Made by a program: the position numbers and the translations under genes. Under the pieces are notes generated by a model that was given only the letters and a program-made list of their open reading frames with translations, had not been told where the DNA came from and searched no databases. Of a DNA stretch of 5,588 bases, positions 1 through 5,305 are shown one piece after another (position 1 is the stretch's first letter; every line of letters begins with the position of its first letter). The DNA is from Candidatus Rifleibacteriota bacterium (lineage in GTDB: Bacteria > Muiribacteriota > Ozemobacteria > Ozemobacterales > Ozemobacteraceae). The DNA lies in assembly GCA_028691595.1 (NCBI GenBank), contig JAQUZA010000239.1, positions 1 to 5,588 on the forward strand, written 5' to 3'.

Positions 1-2410
1 TCATGATGATAATGTAAACAACCCACGCAGTAAAGGCAAGCCCGAGTATAAACAAAGGCACGTTGATCAGGATGCTTACAATTCCGGAGAGGTAATTATT
101 CCAGATGCGGGTTGTCCAGGGGGTGAGGCCCTCTTCAACCACAACGTCGACGGCTTCGACATACTGGTTGGTGGCAGCATCGTAATAGATAGACTGGTTG
201 CCCGGGCCGGCTTCTGCTGAAAGCATTTCCTGCATACTTTGCTCATCTTCCACTGTACCGTGCAGCGCGCAGACGAGGGTGCCCTTGCCACGCAGATCGC
301 CGACAGTGCCGTAACTGCAACCAGCTTCAGGCCTGACGACCATTGATTTAAGGTATTTGCCCTCCACGAGAAGCGGTATTTCATTTTCGGTGAGAACATC
401 GAGCTGGCTTGTATTATCCATGTTATACATTTCAACAGCACCCAACAGGACGCGCATGTTAGCATAGCATGCCTTTTCTCTGGCCTGCTCACGAGCTTTT
501 CTGAAATTCGGCACTGCAATGGCGGCGATGGGAAGAAAGCCGCTGGCACCCCAGAGCGAGAGACCTTTGGCTTCGGTTTTGCGTACAATAGTGCGTTTAA
601 CCGGAGTGCCGCGATTTACTCTGGCAAGCGTTGAAGCTCGCTTGGCCGAGCCGGCATCGGCCATATTTCCAACCTGCGGCACAGGGGTTGTTGAAACGGC
701 GATGAATGAAGTGAAAGGAGTCGAAAACTGAAATTCTTTGCTGAGGGCGATGACTTCGTCTTTCATTGCCTGCTTTTGCCCATAGGTCTGCATCTGCAGC
801 ATCAGATCGTCAGCTTTGGTTCGGGCCCAGTAACGTGCTGCAAAAAGATTTTCAGTTGAACTTGCCGGAAAAACTGCCTGAATGGGAAATTCATATTTTT
901 CGGCATTTATCATGCCGCTGAGCTTGATCTGGGCTTCGCCGGCAGTGCGATATCGACCGGTTACCACCAGCTGGGTGCCCTGATACATGTTAGGCAATGT
1001 TTTGGGGTAGATATCGGTGACTTCAATACCTTGCATATCAAGCGCGAGATCGACGAGCAGAGGGGTGCTGATAGTCTGGTAAAAACTTATAAGTTCTTCA
1101 TCGATATTTTCTTTTTGTTCATCGAGATAAACTGCTTCACCCCGATTTTCAAGCGCCAGCTGGTTAAGAAGCTTGGTGTTAACGCTGTTGCCAACCCCGA
1201 GAGTAAAGGTGCGTACCTTGCGAAAATTCAGATGGTTGAAGTTATTAACGATTTTGGAGGTACTGGTCTCACCGTTACTGGCTTCGCCGTCAGTTAAGAA
1301 AATAAGAGTACTGGTTCGGTTTTCGGCCCCGTCAAAAAGAGTCAGGGCGTGGCGTAGAGAATCGTCGATATTGGTGCCGCCTGCGGCGCGGAGTTGCTCA
1401 ATAAAGGCGTTAGCCTGCTGTCGGTTCTGGTCATTCACTTCTTTCAGTTCAAGCTGCCAGAGAACTGCGGTCGAAGAAAAGCTGACAATACCAAAGCGGT
1501 CTTTTTCATTCAGTTTATTGATAAAAAAGTTAAAAGCTTTTTTGGTCTGGGCAAGTTTGTTGCCTGACATCGAACCTGAGGTATCCATGACAAAAACGAT
1601 GTCGCGGTTGACGATATTTTTCTGCTCAACGATTTCCTGCGGCGAGAGCATCAGAACAAAGTAACCATCTTTTGCTGCATCCGGGCGGGTAGCGAGAAAA
1701 TTGGCTGCCAGAGTATCGGCTTTAACTTCATAAACCAATTTAAAATCGCTGTTTGAGAGGAAATTGTTCTTTTCAAACACCATTTTCCAGTTATTGCCAT
1801 CGACTTTTTCGGCATATATGTCGTGAGTAGGTGATGTTAAGCCGGTAATTTCTTTCTGATCAGTTACTTCTACGACCATTGTCACTGCTTCGAGAGGCTG
1901 GGTCTGAAAACCGCCAACATTGAAAGGCATGCTGTAATTGATTGAACCTTTGTTATAAGGCAGAATCTCACTGTATTCAATCATTACCGTGGCTCTTGAT
2001 TTGGGGCCAATTGCGCCGATACTGGTCTCAAAAACGCCAGGCTGTTTCTGTACAGCCATTGCCGGCATCATTCCTTCGGCTTTGGCTTCATTGAAGGTTT
2101 CCTGGGCCTGTGCTGCTTCTTCAATGCGACCTTCGTAGGTCATGCCTTCGCTGTCGGTCAGTGAAAAATTCTGAACCGAAGCCTTTTCGTGAACCGGAAA
2201 CTTGATATTGGGCTGAATGGTGAAATCATGAGGATTGTAAAACACCATTTCAAGCCTGGTGACAGCAACCTGGTTAGTGATTTTGACGTTAACTTTCTGG
2301 TGCATCATCGGCAGGTTTCCCTGTGAAAACACCAGATAAGCTGCGTCTGCGGCAACTGTGCCGGCGAACAACAATACGATCAGCATTATTGATAAAATAA
2401 AGTTTCTCAT
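1..2410 (-). CDS. Exported VIT/vWA-domain membrane protein with internal pilin-like domain (3' end outside window)
   Basis: The frame is open for 803 codons from ATG at 2410 and runs off the window, so the stop is not seen. Residues 1-23 are a Sec-type signal peptide (MRN, a hydrophobic run, then ADA before A24). About 25-150 fit a VIT domain (VTRLEMVFYNP, FPVHEKASV, YEGRIEEAAQAQETFNEA). About 268-440 are a von Willebrand factor A domain with an intact metal-binding MIDAS: D276-T-S-G-S280, T346 in GGTN, D374 in LTDGE. TPFTSFIAV (564-572) matches the usual C-terminal end of VIT/vWA proteins. A pilin-like domain follows (about 612-722), then a hydrophobic anchor (about 776-803). Known: vWA domains bind protein ligands through a divalent metal. 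Inferred: the bulk lies in the periplasm, tethered at the C-terminus, perhaps for adhesion or envelope assembly. The start is backed by AGGGGG seven bases upstream. No frameshift is seen. The family call is firm; the partner and role are unknown. Confidence 0.9.
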   Translation of the reverse strand, partial: MRNFILSIMLIVLLFAGTVAADAAYLVFSQGNLPMMHQKVNVKITNQVAVTRLEMVFYNPHDFTIQPNIKFPVHEKASVQNFSLTDSEGMTYEGRIEEAAQAQETFNEAKAEGMMPAMAVQKQPGVFETSIGAIGPKSRATVMIEYSEILPYNKGSINYSMPFNVGGFQTQPLEAVTMVVEVTDQKEITGLTSPTHDIYAEKVDGNNWKMVFEKNNFLSNSDFKLVYEVKADTLAANFLATRPDAAKDGYFVLMLSPQEIVEQKNIVNRDIVFVMDTSGSMSGNKLAQTKKAFNFFINKLNEKDRFGIVSFSSTAVLWQLELKEVNDQNRQQANAFIEQLRAAGGTNIDDSLRHALTLFDGAENRTSTLIFLTDGEASNGETSTSKIVNNFNHLNFRKVRTFTLGVGNSVNTKLLNQLALENRGEAVYLDEQKENIDEELISFYQTISTPLLVDLALDMQGIEVTDIYPKTLPNMYQGTQLVVTGRYRTAGEAQIKLSGMINAEKYEFPIQAVFPASSTENLFAARYWARTKADDLMLQMQTYGQKQAMKDEVIALSKEFQFSTPFTSFIAVSTTPVPQVGNMADAGSAKRASTLARVNRGTPVKRTIVRKTEAKGLSLWGASGFLPIAAIAVPNFRKAREQAREKACYANMRVLLGAVEMYNMDNTSQLDVLTENEIPLLVEGKYLKSMVVRPEAGCSYGTVGDLRGKGTLVCALHGTVEDEQSMQEMLSAEAGPGNQSIYYDAATNQYVEAVDVVVEEGLTPWTTRIWNNYLSGIVSILINVPLFILGLAFTAWVVYIIIM
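245..577 (-). other. Pilin-like domain inside the VIT/vWA protein
   Basis: Residues about 612-722 of the VIT/vWA protein. The segment GFLPIAAIAVPNFRKAR (624-640) matches the second half of the conserved N-terminal helix of type IV pilins and type II secretion pseudopilins, normally following a GFTLIEL-type leader. It continues into EQAREKACYANMR (641-653), GAVEMYNMD (657-665) and a C-terminal part with C698, C714 and CALHGTV (714-720), the layout of a pseudopilin-like globular domain. The leader and the glutamate at mature position 5 are absent. A short GLSLWGAS (616-623) stands where the first half of the helix should be. Prepilin peptidase processing is therefore unlikely. C698 and C714 could form a disulfide outside the cytoplasm (inference). 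Confidence 0.75.
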
Positions 2411-2417
2411 TGTCGCG

Positions 2418-2445
2418 CCCCCTGAATAATATTGCCATCAGTATA
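2418..2445 (-). promoter_or_regulatory. Shine-Dalgarno and candidate -10 of the VIT/vWA gene
   Basis: AGGGGG (2423-2418, minus) lies seven bases before the ATG at 2410 and decides that start. TATACT (2445-2440) is a good -10 hexamer that would give a leader of roughly 20-25 bases. The matching -35 window is poor (TATCTG at 2468-2463), and the spacer is very G-rich. The ribosome site is solid; the promoter is tentative. Confidence 0.5.
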
Positions 2446-2723
2446 CCGCAGCCCCGCCCGAACAGATAATAATAATAATTTCAACTGGCTTTGGTGTACC
2501 GGTAGCAAAATGATATATGCACATTACGTGCCAGATGCCATAAGCCTCATTAAATGCGGAAATCATCGATTTTATTGTTTTATAGCTGCGACAAAATTGT
2601 CTCGCCAAGAATATTGTGTCGCGGCTGAGCTGTCAGCTATCTGCCAGAATTTGTGCTGAACTGGCTGCAATTTTCGTTGTTTTAAGGTATTCTGCAATTA
2701 GCGCATTATTTACAGCATTTTCA

Positions 2724-2728
2724 GGAGA
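2724..2728 (+). promoter_or_regulatory. Shine-Dalgarno of the Mpv17-like gene
   Basis: AGGAG ends 11 bases before the ATG at 2740. The gap is a little long but the match is strong, and it supports this start. No in-frame alternative start with a better site was seen. Confidence 0.65.
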
Positions 2729-2739
2729 CCATATCAGTC

Positions 2740-3435
2740 ATGCACCTCTGCGATACCACATCCCAAATCAAGGCGGCTTTTAAAGCGAACATCAAACCAG
2801 GTGCCATTCTCTGGCTCTTCATGTTGATTTTTTTTGTTGCTTACGCGACGAACTCTTCGTTTAGCGCCTGGCTGGCAAAGGTCTCCGCTTTAAAAATCTC
2901 GGTTGGCTACCCTTTTTCGTTTTTCGTATATGTCTTATCAGCAGCTTTAATGCCCGAAATTTTGCAGATTTTGTTTCTGCAGAAGGGGCGGGTAAGCATC
3001 AAAAATCTTCACAATTTTTTCTTTGTCGGGCTTCTCTTTGGCTGTATTGGAATAATCACCGATATTTTCTATGGGTTTCAGGCCCTGTGGTTTGGCGAAG
3101 CGGGTGGCTTGAAGAGTCTTTTTCTTAAAGCCTTTGTTGATCAGGGTCTATATAGCCCGGTTGCGAATTTTATACTCGTTTCGATATTTTTTCTGCGTGA
3201 AAACGGCATCAGAAAAGAGGCATTGAAGAAAATTCTTACAGCCAAATTTGCGCTGGTAAAGGTTTTGCCGGTAGTAGTGGCGGGCTGGTGCGTCTGGATA
3301 CCAGGTGTAATGCTGGTCTACTCGATGCCGACCGCCTTGCAACTGCCGGTGGCCTCGCTGATTTTATGTTTCTGGGTGCTGATTTTCACCTTCGTCGCCG
3401 GCCCGGGGGCGGTTCAAGCCGAGACTGCAGCCTGA
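2740..3435 (+). CDS. Multi-spanning membrane protein, Mpv17/PMP22-like
   Basis: The product is 231 residues with about five or six hydrophobic segments (near 22-40, 56-80, 93-118, 138-152, 173-195 and 202-220), so it sits in the cytoplasmic membrane. The C-terminal half follows the Mpv17/PMP22 pattern. DQGLYSP (134-140) corresponds to the family's DQ-x4-P motif. WCVWIP (183-188) corresponds to the W-x2-WP motif. P197 and W212 are spaced like the conserved P and W of the last helices (16 residues inclusive, the same as I recall for human MPV17). D108-x2-YGFQALWFG resembles the family's G/W-Y region. Eukaryotic members act in mitochondrial and peroxisomal membranes, with channel-like activity reported for some; no bacterial function follows from that. 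It is monocistronic as seen: divergent from the VIT/vWA gene and convergent with the exonuclease. An unrelated small membrane protein remains possible. Confidence 0.65.
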   Translation: MHLCDTTSQIKAAFKANIKPGAILWLFMLIFFVAYATNSSFSAWLAKVSALKISVGYPFSFFVYVLSAALMPEILQILFLQKGRVSIKNLHNFFFVGLLFGCIGIITDIFYGFQALWFGEAGGLKSLFLKAFVDQGLYSPVANFILVSIFFLRENGIRKEALKKILTAKFALVKVLPVVVAGWCVWIPGVMLVYSMPTALQLPVASLILCFWVLIFTFVAGPGAVQAETAA

Positions 3436-3457
3436 CAGACAACCTTTGTAATCACAA

Positions 3458-4078
3458 TCAACGTGCCGGCGGGAAATCGGGGAAAATCAGATTGTGGTTA
3501 TATAGATCCCGGCCAGTTTTGATGCCATTTTTTTCGAGCTGTTCAACCATGCCAAAAAGAATGTCTTTGACAGCCCTGGTATCATTCATTGCGCGGTGGG
3601 CGTTGATCAGGCTGATGTTAAAAAAACTGGCAACATTGCAAAGTTTGTTCGAACTCAGGCCAAGATATTTGCGCGCCAGGCGCAGCGTGCACAGCGATGG
3701 CATTCGCAGCGGCTTTCTCAGGTGTTTTCTGAAAGAATAGTCAAGAAATGACCAGTCAAACGGCACATTGTGGGCAACAAAAATCTTGTCGCGAAAAAGC
3801 TCTTCGAGAATCGGTGCCAGTTCGGTCATTTTAGGCTTGCCTCTGACCATGGCATCAGTAATACCGGTAATTTGCGTTATCGCTGCTGGAACCGGCATCT
3901 CAGGGTCGACGAGGGTTTCAAACAGTTCTTCTTTCCCTTTGTTCATCGAGATTATTGCGACTTCAGTAATGCCGGACTCTTCGGGTTTGAAGCCGGTAGT
4001 TTCGAGGTCGAGTATGACAAAGGGCAGTTCTTTGATTGGGAGGTCAACGAATCCAGGCATTAATTTATTCATGCGCAT
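3458..4078 (-). CDS. DEDDh 3'-5' exonuclease (DnaQ/epsilon-like)
   Basis: The 206-residue product is a stand-alone exonuclease domain that removes nucleotides from 3' ends of DNA or RNA using two metal ions. All five acidic/histidine residues of the DEDDh class are present: D24 and E26 in DLETTG, D108 in HNVPFDWSFLD, H161 and D166 in HRAMNDTRAV. ITQITGIT (67-74) is the usual epsilon/PolC-type element between motifs I and II. The length suits a free-standing epsilon-type protein; no polymerase, helicase or GIY-YIG part is attached. Substrate (proofreading, DNA repair or RNA trimming) cannot be told from sequence. It is divergent from the cold-shock-like gene and convergent, 22 bp apart, with the Mpv17-like gene. 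The start is uncertain: ATG at 4078, 4072 and 4060 are all in frame and none has a clear Shine-Dalgarno. The catalytic core begins after all three. Confidence 0.92.
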   Translation of the reverse strand: MRMNKLMPGFVDLPIKELPFVILDLETTGFKPEESGITEVAIISMNKGKEELFETLVDPEMPVPAAITQITGITDAMVRGKPKMTELAPILEELFRDKIFVAHNVPFDWSFLDYSFRKHLRKPLRMPSLCTLRLARKYLGLSSNKLCNVASFFNISLINAHRAMNDTRAVKDILFGMVEQLEKNGIKTGRDLYNHNLIFPDFPPAR

Positions 4079-4080
4079 AT

Positions 4081-4107
4081 GGTATAACTAACTTGTTAAA
4101 TGGTCAA
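4081..4107 (-). promoter_or_regulatory. Candidate promoter of the exonuclease gene
   Basis: On the minus strand TTGACC (4107-4102) and TATACC (4086-4081) are good -35 and -10 hexamers, though the 15-bp spacer is short. Initiation would fall at about 4072-4076, on top of the first possible start codons. Either the mRNA is leaderless or nearly so, or the true promoter lies further upstream. Confidence 0.35.
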
Positions 4108-4120
4108 ACTCTCATATAGA
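4093..4120 (+). promoter_or_regulatory. Candidate promoter of the cold-shock-like gene
   Basis: TTGTTA (4093-4098) and TATAGA (4115-4120) are separated by 16 bp. They would start RNA near 4127, leaving a leader of about 50 bases that includes the GGAGG site. The element overlaps the candidate promoter of the divergent exonuclease gene, so the two could compete for polymerase. Confidence 0.4.
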
Positions 4121-4135
4121 AAATTGGCCATTAAA
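4096..4135. repeat. Imperfect 12-bp dyad in divergent promoter region
   Basis: TTAAATGGTCAA (4096-4107) and TTGGCCATTAAA (4124-4135) are inverted copies matching at 10 of 12 positions, with a 16-bp spacer. The spacing between half-site centres is 28 bp, close to an integral number of helical turns, as expected for a dimeric regulator. The left arm covers the candidate -35 of the exonuclease gene. It may be an operator; no regulator gene is in view. Confidence 0.35.
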
Positions 4136-4163
4136 TTCTTTTTGTTCGCTGACGAATTGATGT

Positions 4164-4168
4164 GGAGG
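4164..4168 (+). promoter_or_regulatory. Shine-Dalgarno that sets the start of the cold-shock-like gene
   Basis: GGAGG lies eight bases before ATG 4177. It overlaps the in-frame GTG at 4162, so that GTG cannot be the start. ATG 4183 would be 14 bases away, a worse fit. Confidence 0.75.
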
Positions 4169-4176
4169 TTGTTGAA

Positions 4177-4548
4177 ATGCAGATGGAACGCCTGAAAGGT
4201 TTGATTGAGAAAATTGATTCACGACGGATAATCGTAGTTGCAGACAAGTCCGGGCGTGAATTTGTCTTCAGCCCTTCTGAGCTCACGGGTGCTGAAAAGG
4301 GTGCCCGGGTCGACCTGCTCATTACACCACCCGATGACGAAGGCGGGTTTGCAAAAATAATTTCGATCAGGTCACAGAAAAAGGTCAAACCGCTGAAGAT
4401 GCCGAATTTTTCGACACTTGTCGGTCATATGCTTAAAACACGCGATCGATTGAAGGCAACCCTGGCAGAATCTACCGATTCTGATGCCCAGAATGAGCTT
4501 AACGAAAAAATCGCCTGGCTCGATCGGGGTATAAGGATGTTTTCATAA
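4177..4548 (+). CDS. Small protein with diverged cold-shock/OB-like N-terminal domain
   Basis: The product is 123 residues from ATG 4177. Residues about 6-64 follow the outline of a cold-shock domain: an initial LKGLIEKID strand, RIIVVADKSG, EFVFSPSEL (28-36, compare VFVHFSAI), an acidic/glycine turn before KGARVDLLI (41-49), and a closing GGFAKIISI (56-64, compare PQAANVRPI). The aromatic residues of the RNP1 motif (KGFGFI-type) are missing, so nucleic-acid binding by stacking, if any, differs from CspA. Residues about 65-76 are basic (KKVKPLK). About 78-123 look helical (TLVGHMLKTRDRLKATLAE, then ELNEKIAWLDRGI) and may mediate self-association or partner binding. It is divergent from the exonuclease gene with overlapping promoters and converges on the 2H phosphoesterase gene. 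The gene call is firm; the fold is inferred from pattern and could instead be another small beta-barrel. Confidence 0.8.
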   Translation: MQMERLKGLIEKIDSRRIIVVADKSGREFVFSPSELTGAEKGARVDLLITPPDDEGGFAKIISIRSQKKVKPLKMPNFSTLVGHMLKTRDRLKATLAESTDSDAQNELNEKIAWLDRGIRMFS

Positions 4549-4575
4549 AACCCCGACCCTGAAATATTAAAGCTT

Positions 4576-4610
4576 TATCTGGCCCGGGCTATCTGGCCGG
4601 CGGGCAGATA
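4576..4610. repeat. Inverted repeat at the convergent gene ends
   Basis: TATCTGGCCCG (4576-4586) and CGGGCAGATA (4601-4610) can form a ten-pair stem with one bulged G and a 14-base loop. The repeat covers the stop codon of the 2H phosphoesterase gene and lies 28 bp past the stop of the cold-shock-like gene. Neither side has a clean T-run, so it is not a textbook Rho-independent terminator. It might still slow polymerase or protect 3' ends. TATCTGGCC also occurs as a direct repeat (4576 and 4590). Confidence 0.4.
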
Positions 4611-5203
4611 AGCGGTTCCGGTATCTCGGCGAGCACCGGAAACATACGGTTAGGGCTCATTACCACCAGGTCGTTCAGCTTAAGGTGACGTTTGGCCATT
4701 TTGCGTGAACGTAGAAGAATTTTCTGCAGATGCTCTTCATGATTGGGTTTAAGGTCTTTGCTCAGAGTGATGTGCGGTTGATAATTTTGTCTGTCGGCAT
4801 GCGGAAATATTTCGAATTCTTCGAACCGGTCGCAGAGCTCGTTGTGAAGTGCCCAAAGCGCCTGGCATGGTAGAATCTTTAAAAAAATGACGGTGGCACG
4901 CCCTTCGGCATATTTGAAAACATCGAACCCCCGCATGTAGATTTTGAGGGGCAGATACCTGCTGCAGATTCTGTATAGTTCTGGTAAAAGTTCGATGACT
5001 CTTTTGTCATCAAAAAAATCAGAAGAAAACCCAAGAAATTTTACGGTAATATGCGCCGTTTCAGGGGATTCAAAAGATTTACATACTCCGGCCAGTTTCT
5101 GCTGACACGAACCAAGATAATCGCGAAAAGCCACCGGAACCCTGAAGGCCAGTGTGTAAGGTAGATTACGATTATGTTCGTCTGCTTTTTTTTGTAAAAT
5201 CAT
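4589..5203 (-). CDS. thpR: 2H phosphoesterase, RNA 2',3'-cyclic phosphodiesterase/2'-5' RNA ligase-like
   Basis: The product is 204 residues with the two HxT motifs that define the 2H superfamily: H51-I-T53 in HITVKFLG and H143-I-T145 in PHITLS, 92 residues apart as in two-lobed LigT/ThpR proteins. The opening YTLAFRVPVAFRDYL (16-30) resembles the first strand and helix of ThpR, and GFDVF (91-95) matches the strand before the central lobe. Family enzymes open 2',3'-cyclic phosphates in RNA and, at least in vitro, join tRNA halves through 2'-5' bonds; the cytosol is the expected location. It is slightly longer than a typical ThpR (about 180). The second motif is HITLSK rather than HITLAR, so the symbol is a family-level assignment. 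The start at 5203 has no clear Shine-Dalgarno and lies only 15 bases after a strong stem-loop. It converges on the cold-shock-like gene with a 40-bp gap. Confidence 0.85.
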   Translation of the reverse strand: MILQKKADEHNRNLPYTLAFRVPVAFRDYLGSCQQKLAGVCKSFESPETAHITVKFLGFSSDFFDDKRVIELLPELYRICSRYLPLKIYMRGFDVFKYAEGRATVIFLKILPCQALWALHNELCDRFEEFEIFPHADRQNYQPHITLSKDLKPNHEEHLQKILLRSRKMAKRHLKLNDLVVMSPNRMFPVLAEIPEPLICPPAR

Positions 5204-5218
5204 GCTGAGAGCTCAAAC

Positions 5219-5256
5219 AAAGTGCAGGAAACGGAGCTGGCCGTTCCCTGCACTTT
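5219..5256 (-). terminator. Strong stem-loop, likely terminator of the upstream minus gene
   Basis: AGTGCAGGAAACGG (5221-5234) pairs with CCGTTCCCTGCACT (5241-5254) around the six-base loop AGCTGG. AA/TT extends it to 16 pairs. The single mismatch on the plus strand becomes a G-U pair in minus-strand RNA, so the hairpin is uninterrupted in that direction. It is followed on minus by TTTGTTTG. It lies 49 bp past the stop at 5306. The plus-strand side is also T-rich, but no plus gene ends nearby. Confidence 0.7.
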
Positions 5257-5269
5257 ATTGCATTTTCAA

Positions 5270-5299
5270 GCCGATTTTCGACTGTTGGCGAAGACCGGC
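5270..5299 (-). repeat. Second, weaker stem-loop after the same gene
   Basis: GCCGATTTTCG (5270-5280) and CGAAGACCGGC (5289-5299) are inverted copies with two differences and an 8-base loop. In minus RNA one difference is a G-U pair and one an A-C mismatch. It sits seven bases past the stop at 5306 and just before the stronger hairpin, giving a tandem 3' structure. It lacks a T-run of its own. Confidence 0.35.
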
Positions 5300-5305
5300 A
5301 GGTGA

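Larger units (their letters stand above)
2411..2739. other. Divergent intergenic region, no convincing gene
   Basis: This 329-bp stretch separates the VIT/vWA gene (minus) from the Mpv17-like gene (plus). It holds the ribosome sites and promoters of both. Other items are a short AAT trinucleotide run (about 2466-2480), the perfect 11-bp palindrome AGCTGTCAGCT (2628-2638), and two copies of CTGCAATT at 2665-2672 and 2692-2699, starting 27 bp apart just upstream of the plus gene. A 75-codon plus-strand frame (2432-2659) lacks a ribosome site and recognisable protein character. I see no tRNA or recognisable riboswitch. Confidence 0.6.

Noticed and set aside
76..588. 170-codon minus-strand frame
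   Set aside because: It is out of frame with the VIT/vWA-pilin gene, which reads continuously through the region with clear domain motifs. The alternative translation has no recognisable character.
519..1664. Plus-strand open frames (519-731, 1031-1297, 1173-1664)
   Set aside because: All lie antisense to the VIT/vWA gene, whose protein is conserved here; they have low-complexity, non-protein-like translations.
2466..2480. AAT trinucleotide run as a repeat array or CRISPR remnant
   Set aside because: It is only about five units, with no spacers; simple sequence of this length is common.
2432..2659. 75-codon plus-strand frame in the intergenic region
   Set aside because: It has no Shine-Dalgarno, starts inside the promoter/leader region of the divergent gene, and its translation has no recognisable features.
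3148..4091. Frames at 3148-3342 (minus), 3288-3740, 3768-4091 and 3770-4063 (plus)
   Set aside because: They overlap the Mpv17-like and DEDDh exonuclease genes, whose motifs are intact in the chosen frames; one even spans the convergent junction.
4162..4164. GTG as the start of the cold-shock-like gene
   Set aside because: It overlaps the GGAGG ribosome site that is perfectly spaced for ATG 4177.
4131..4388. 85-codon minus-strand frame
   Set aside because: Antisense shadow of the cold-shock-like gene and its leader; rich in Ser/Thr/Arg with no domain pattern.
4524..4556. Inverted TCGGGGT/ACCCCGA around the end of the cold-shock-like gene as a terminator
   Set aside because: The stem is seven pairs with a 19-base loop, half inside the coding region and without a T-run after it.
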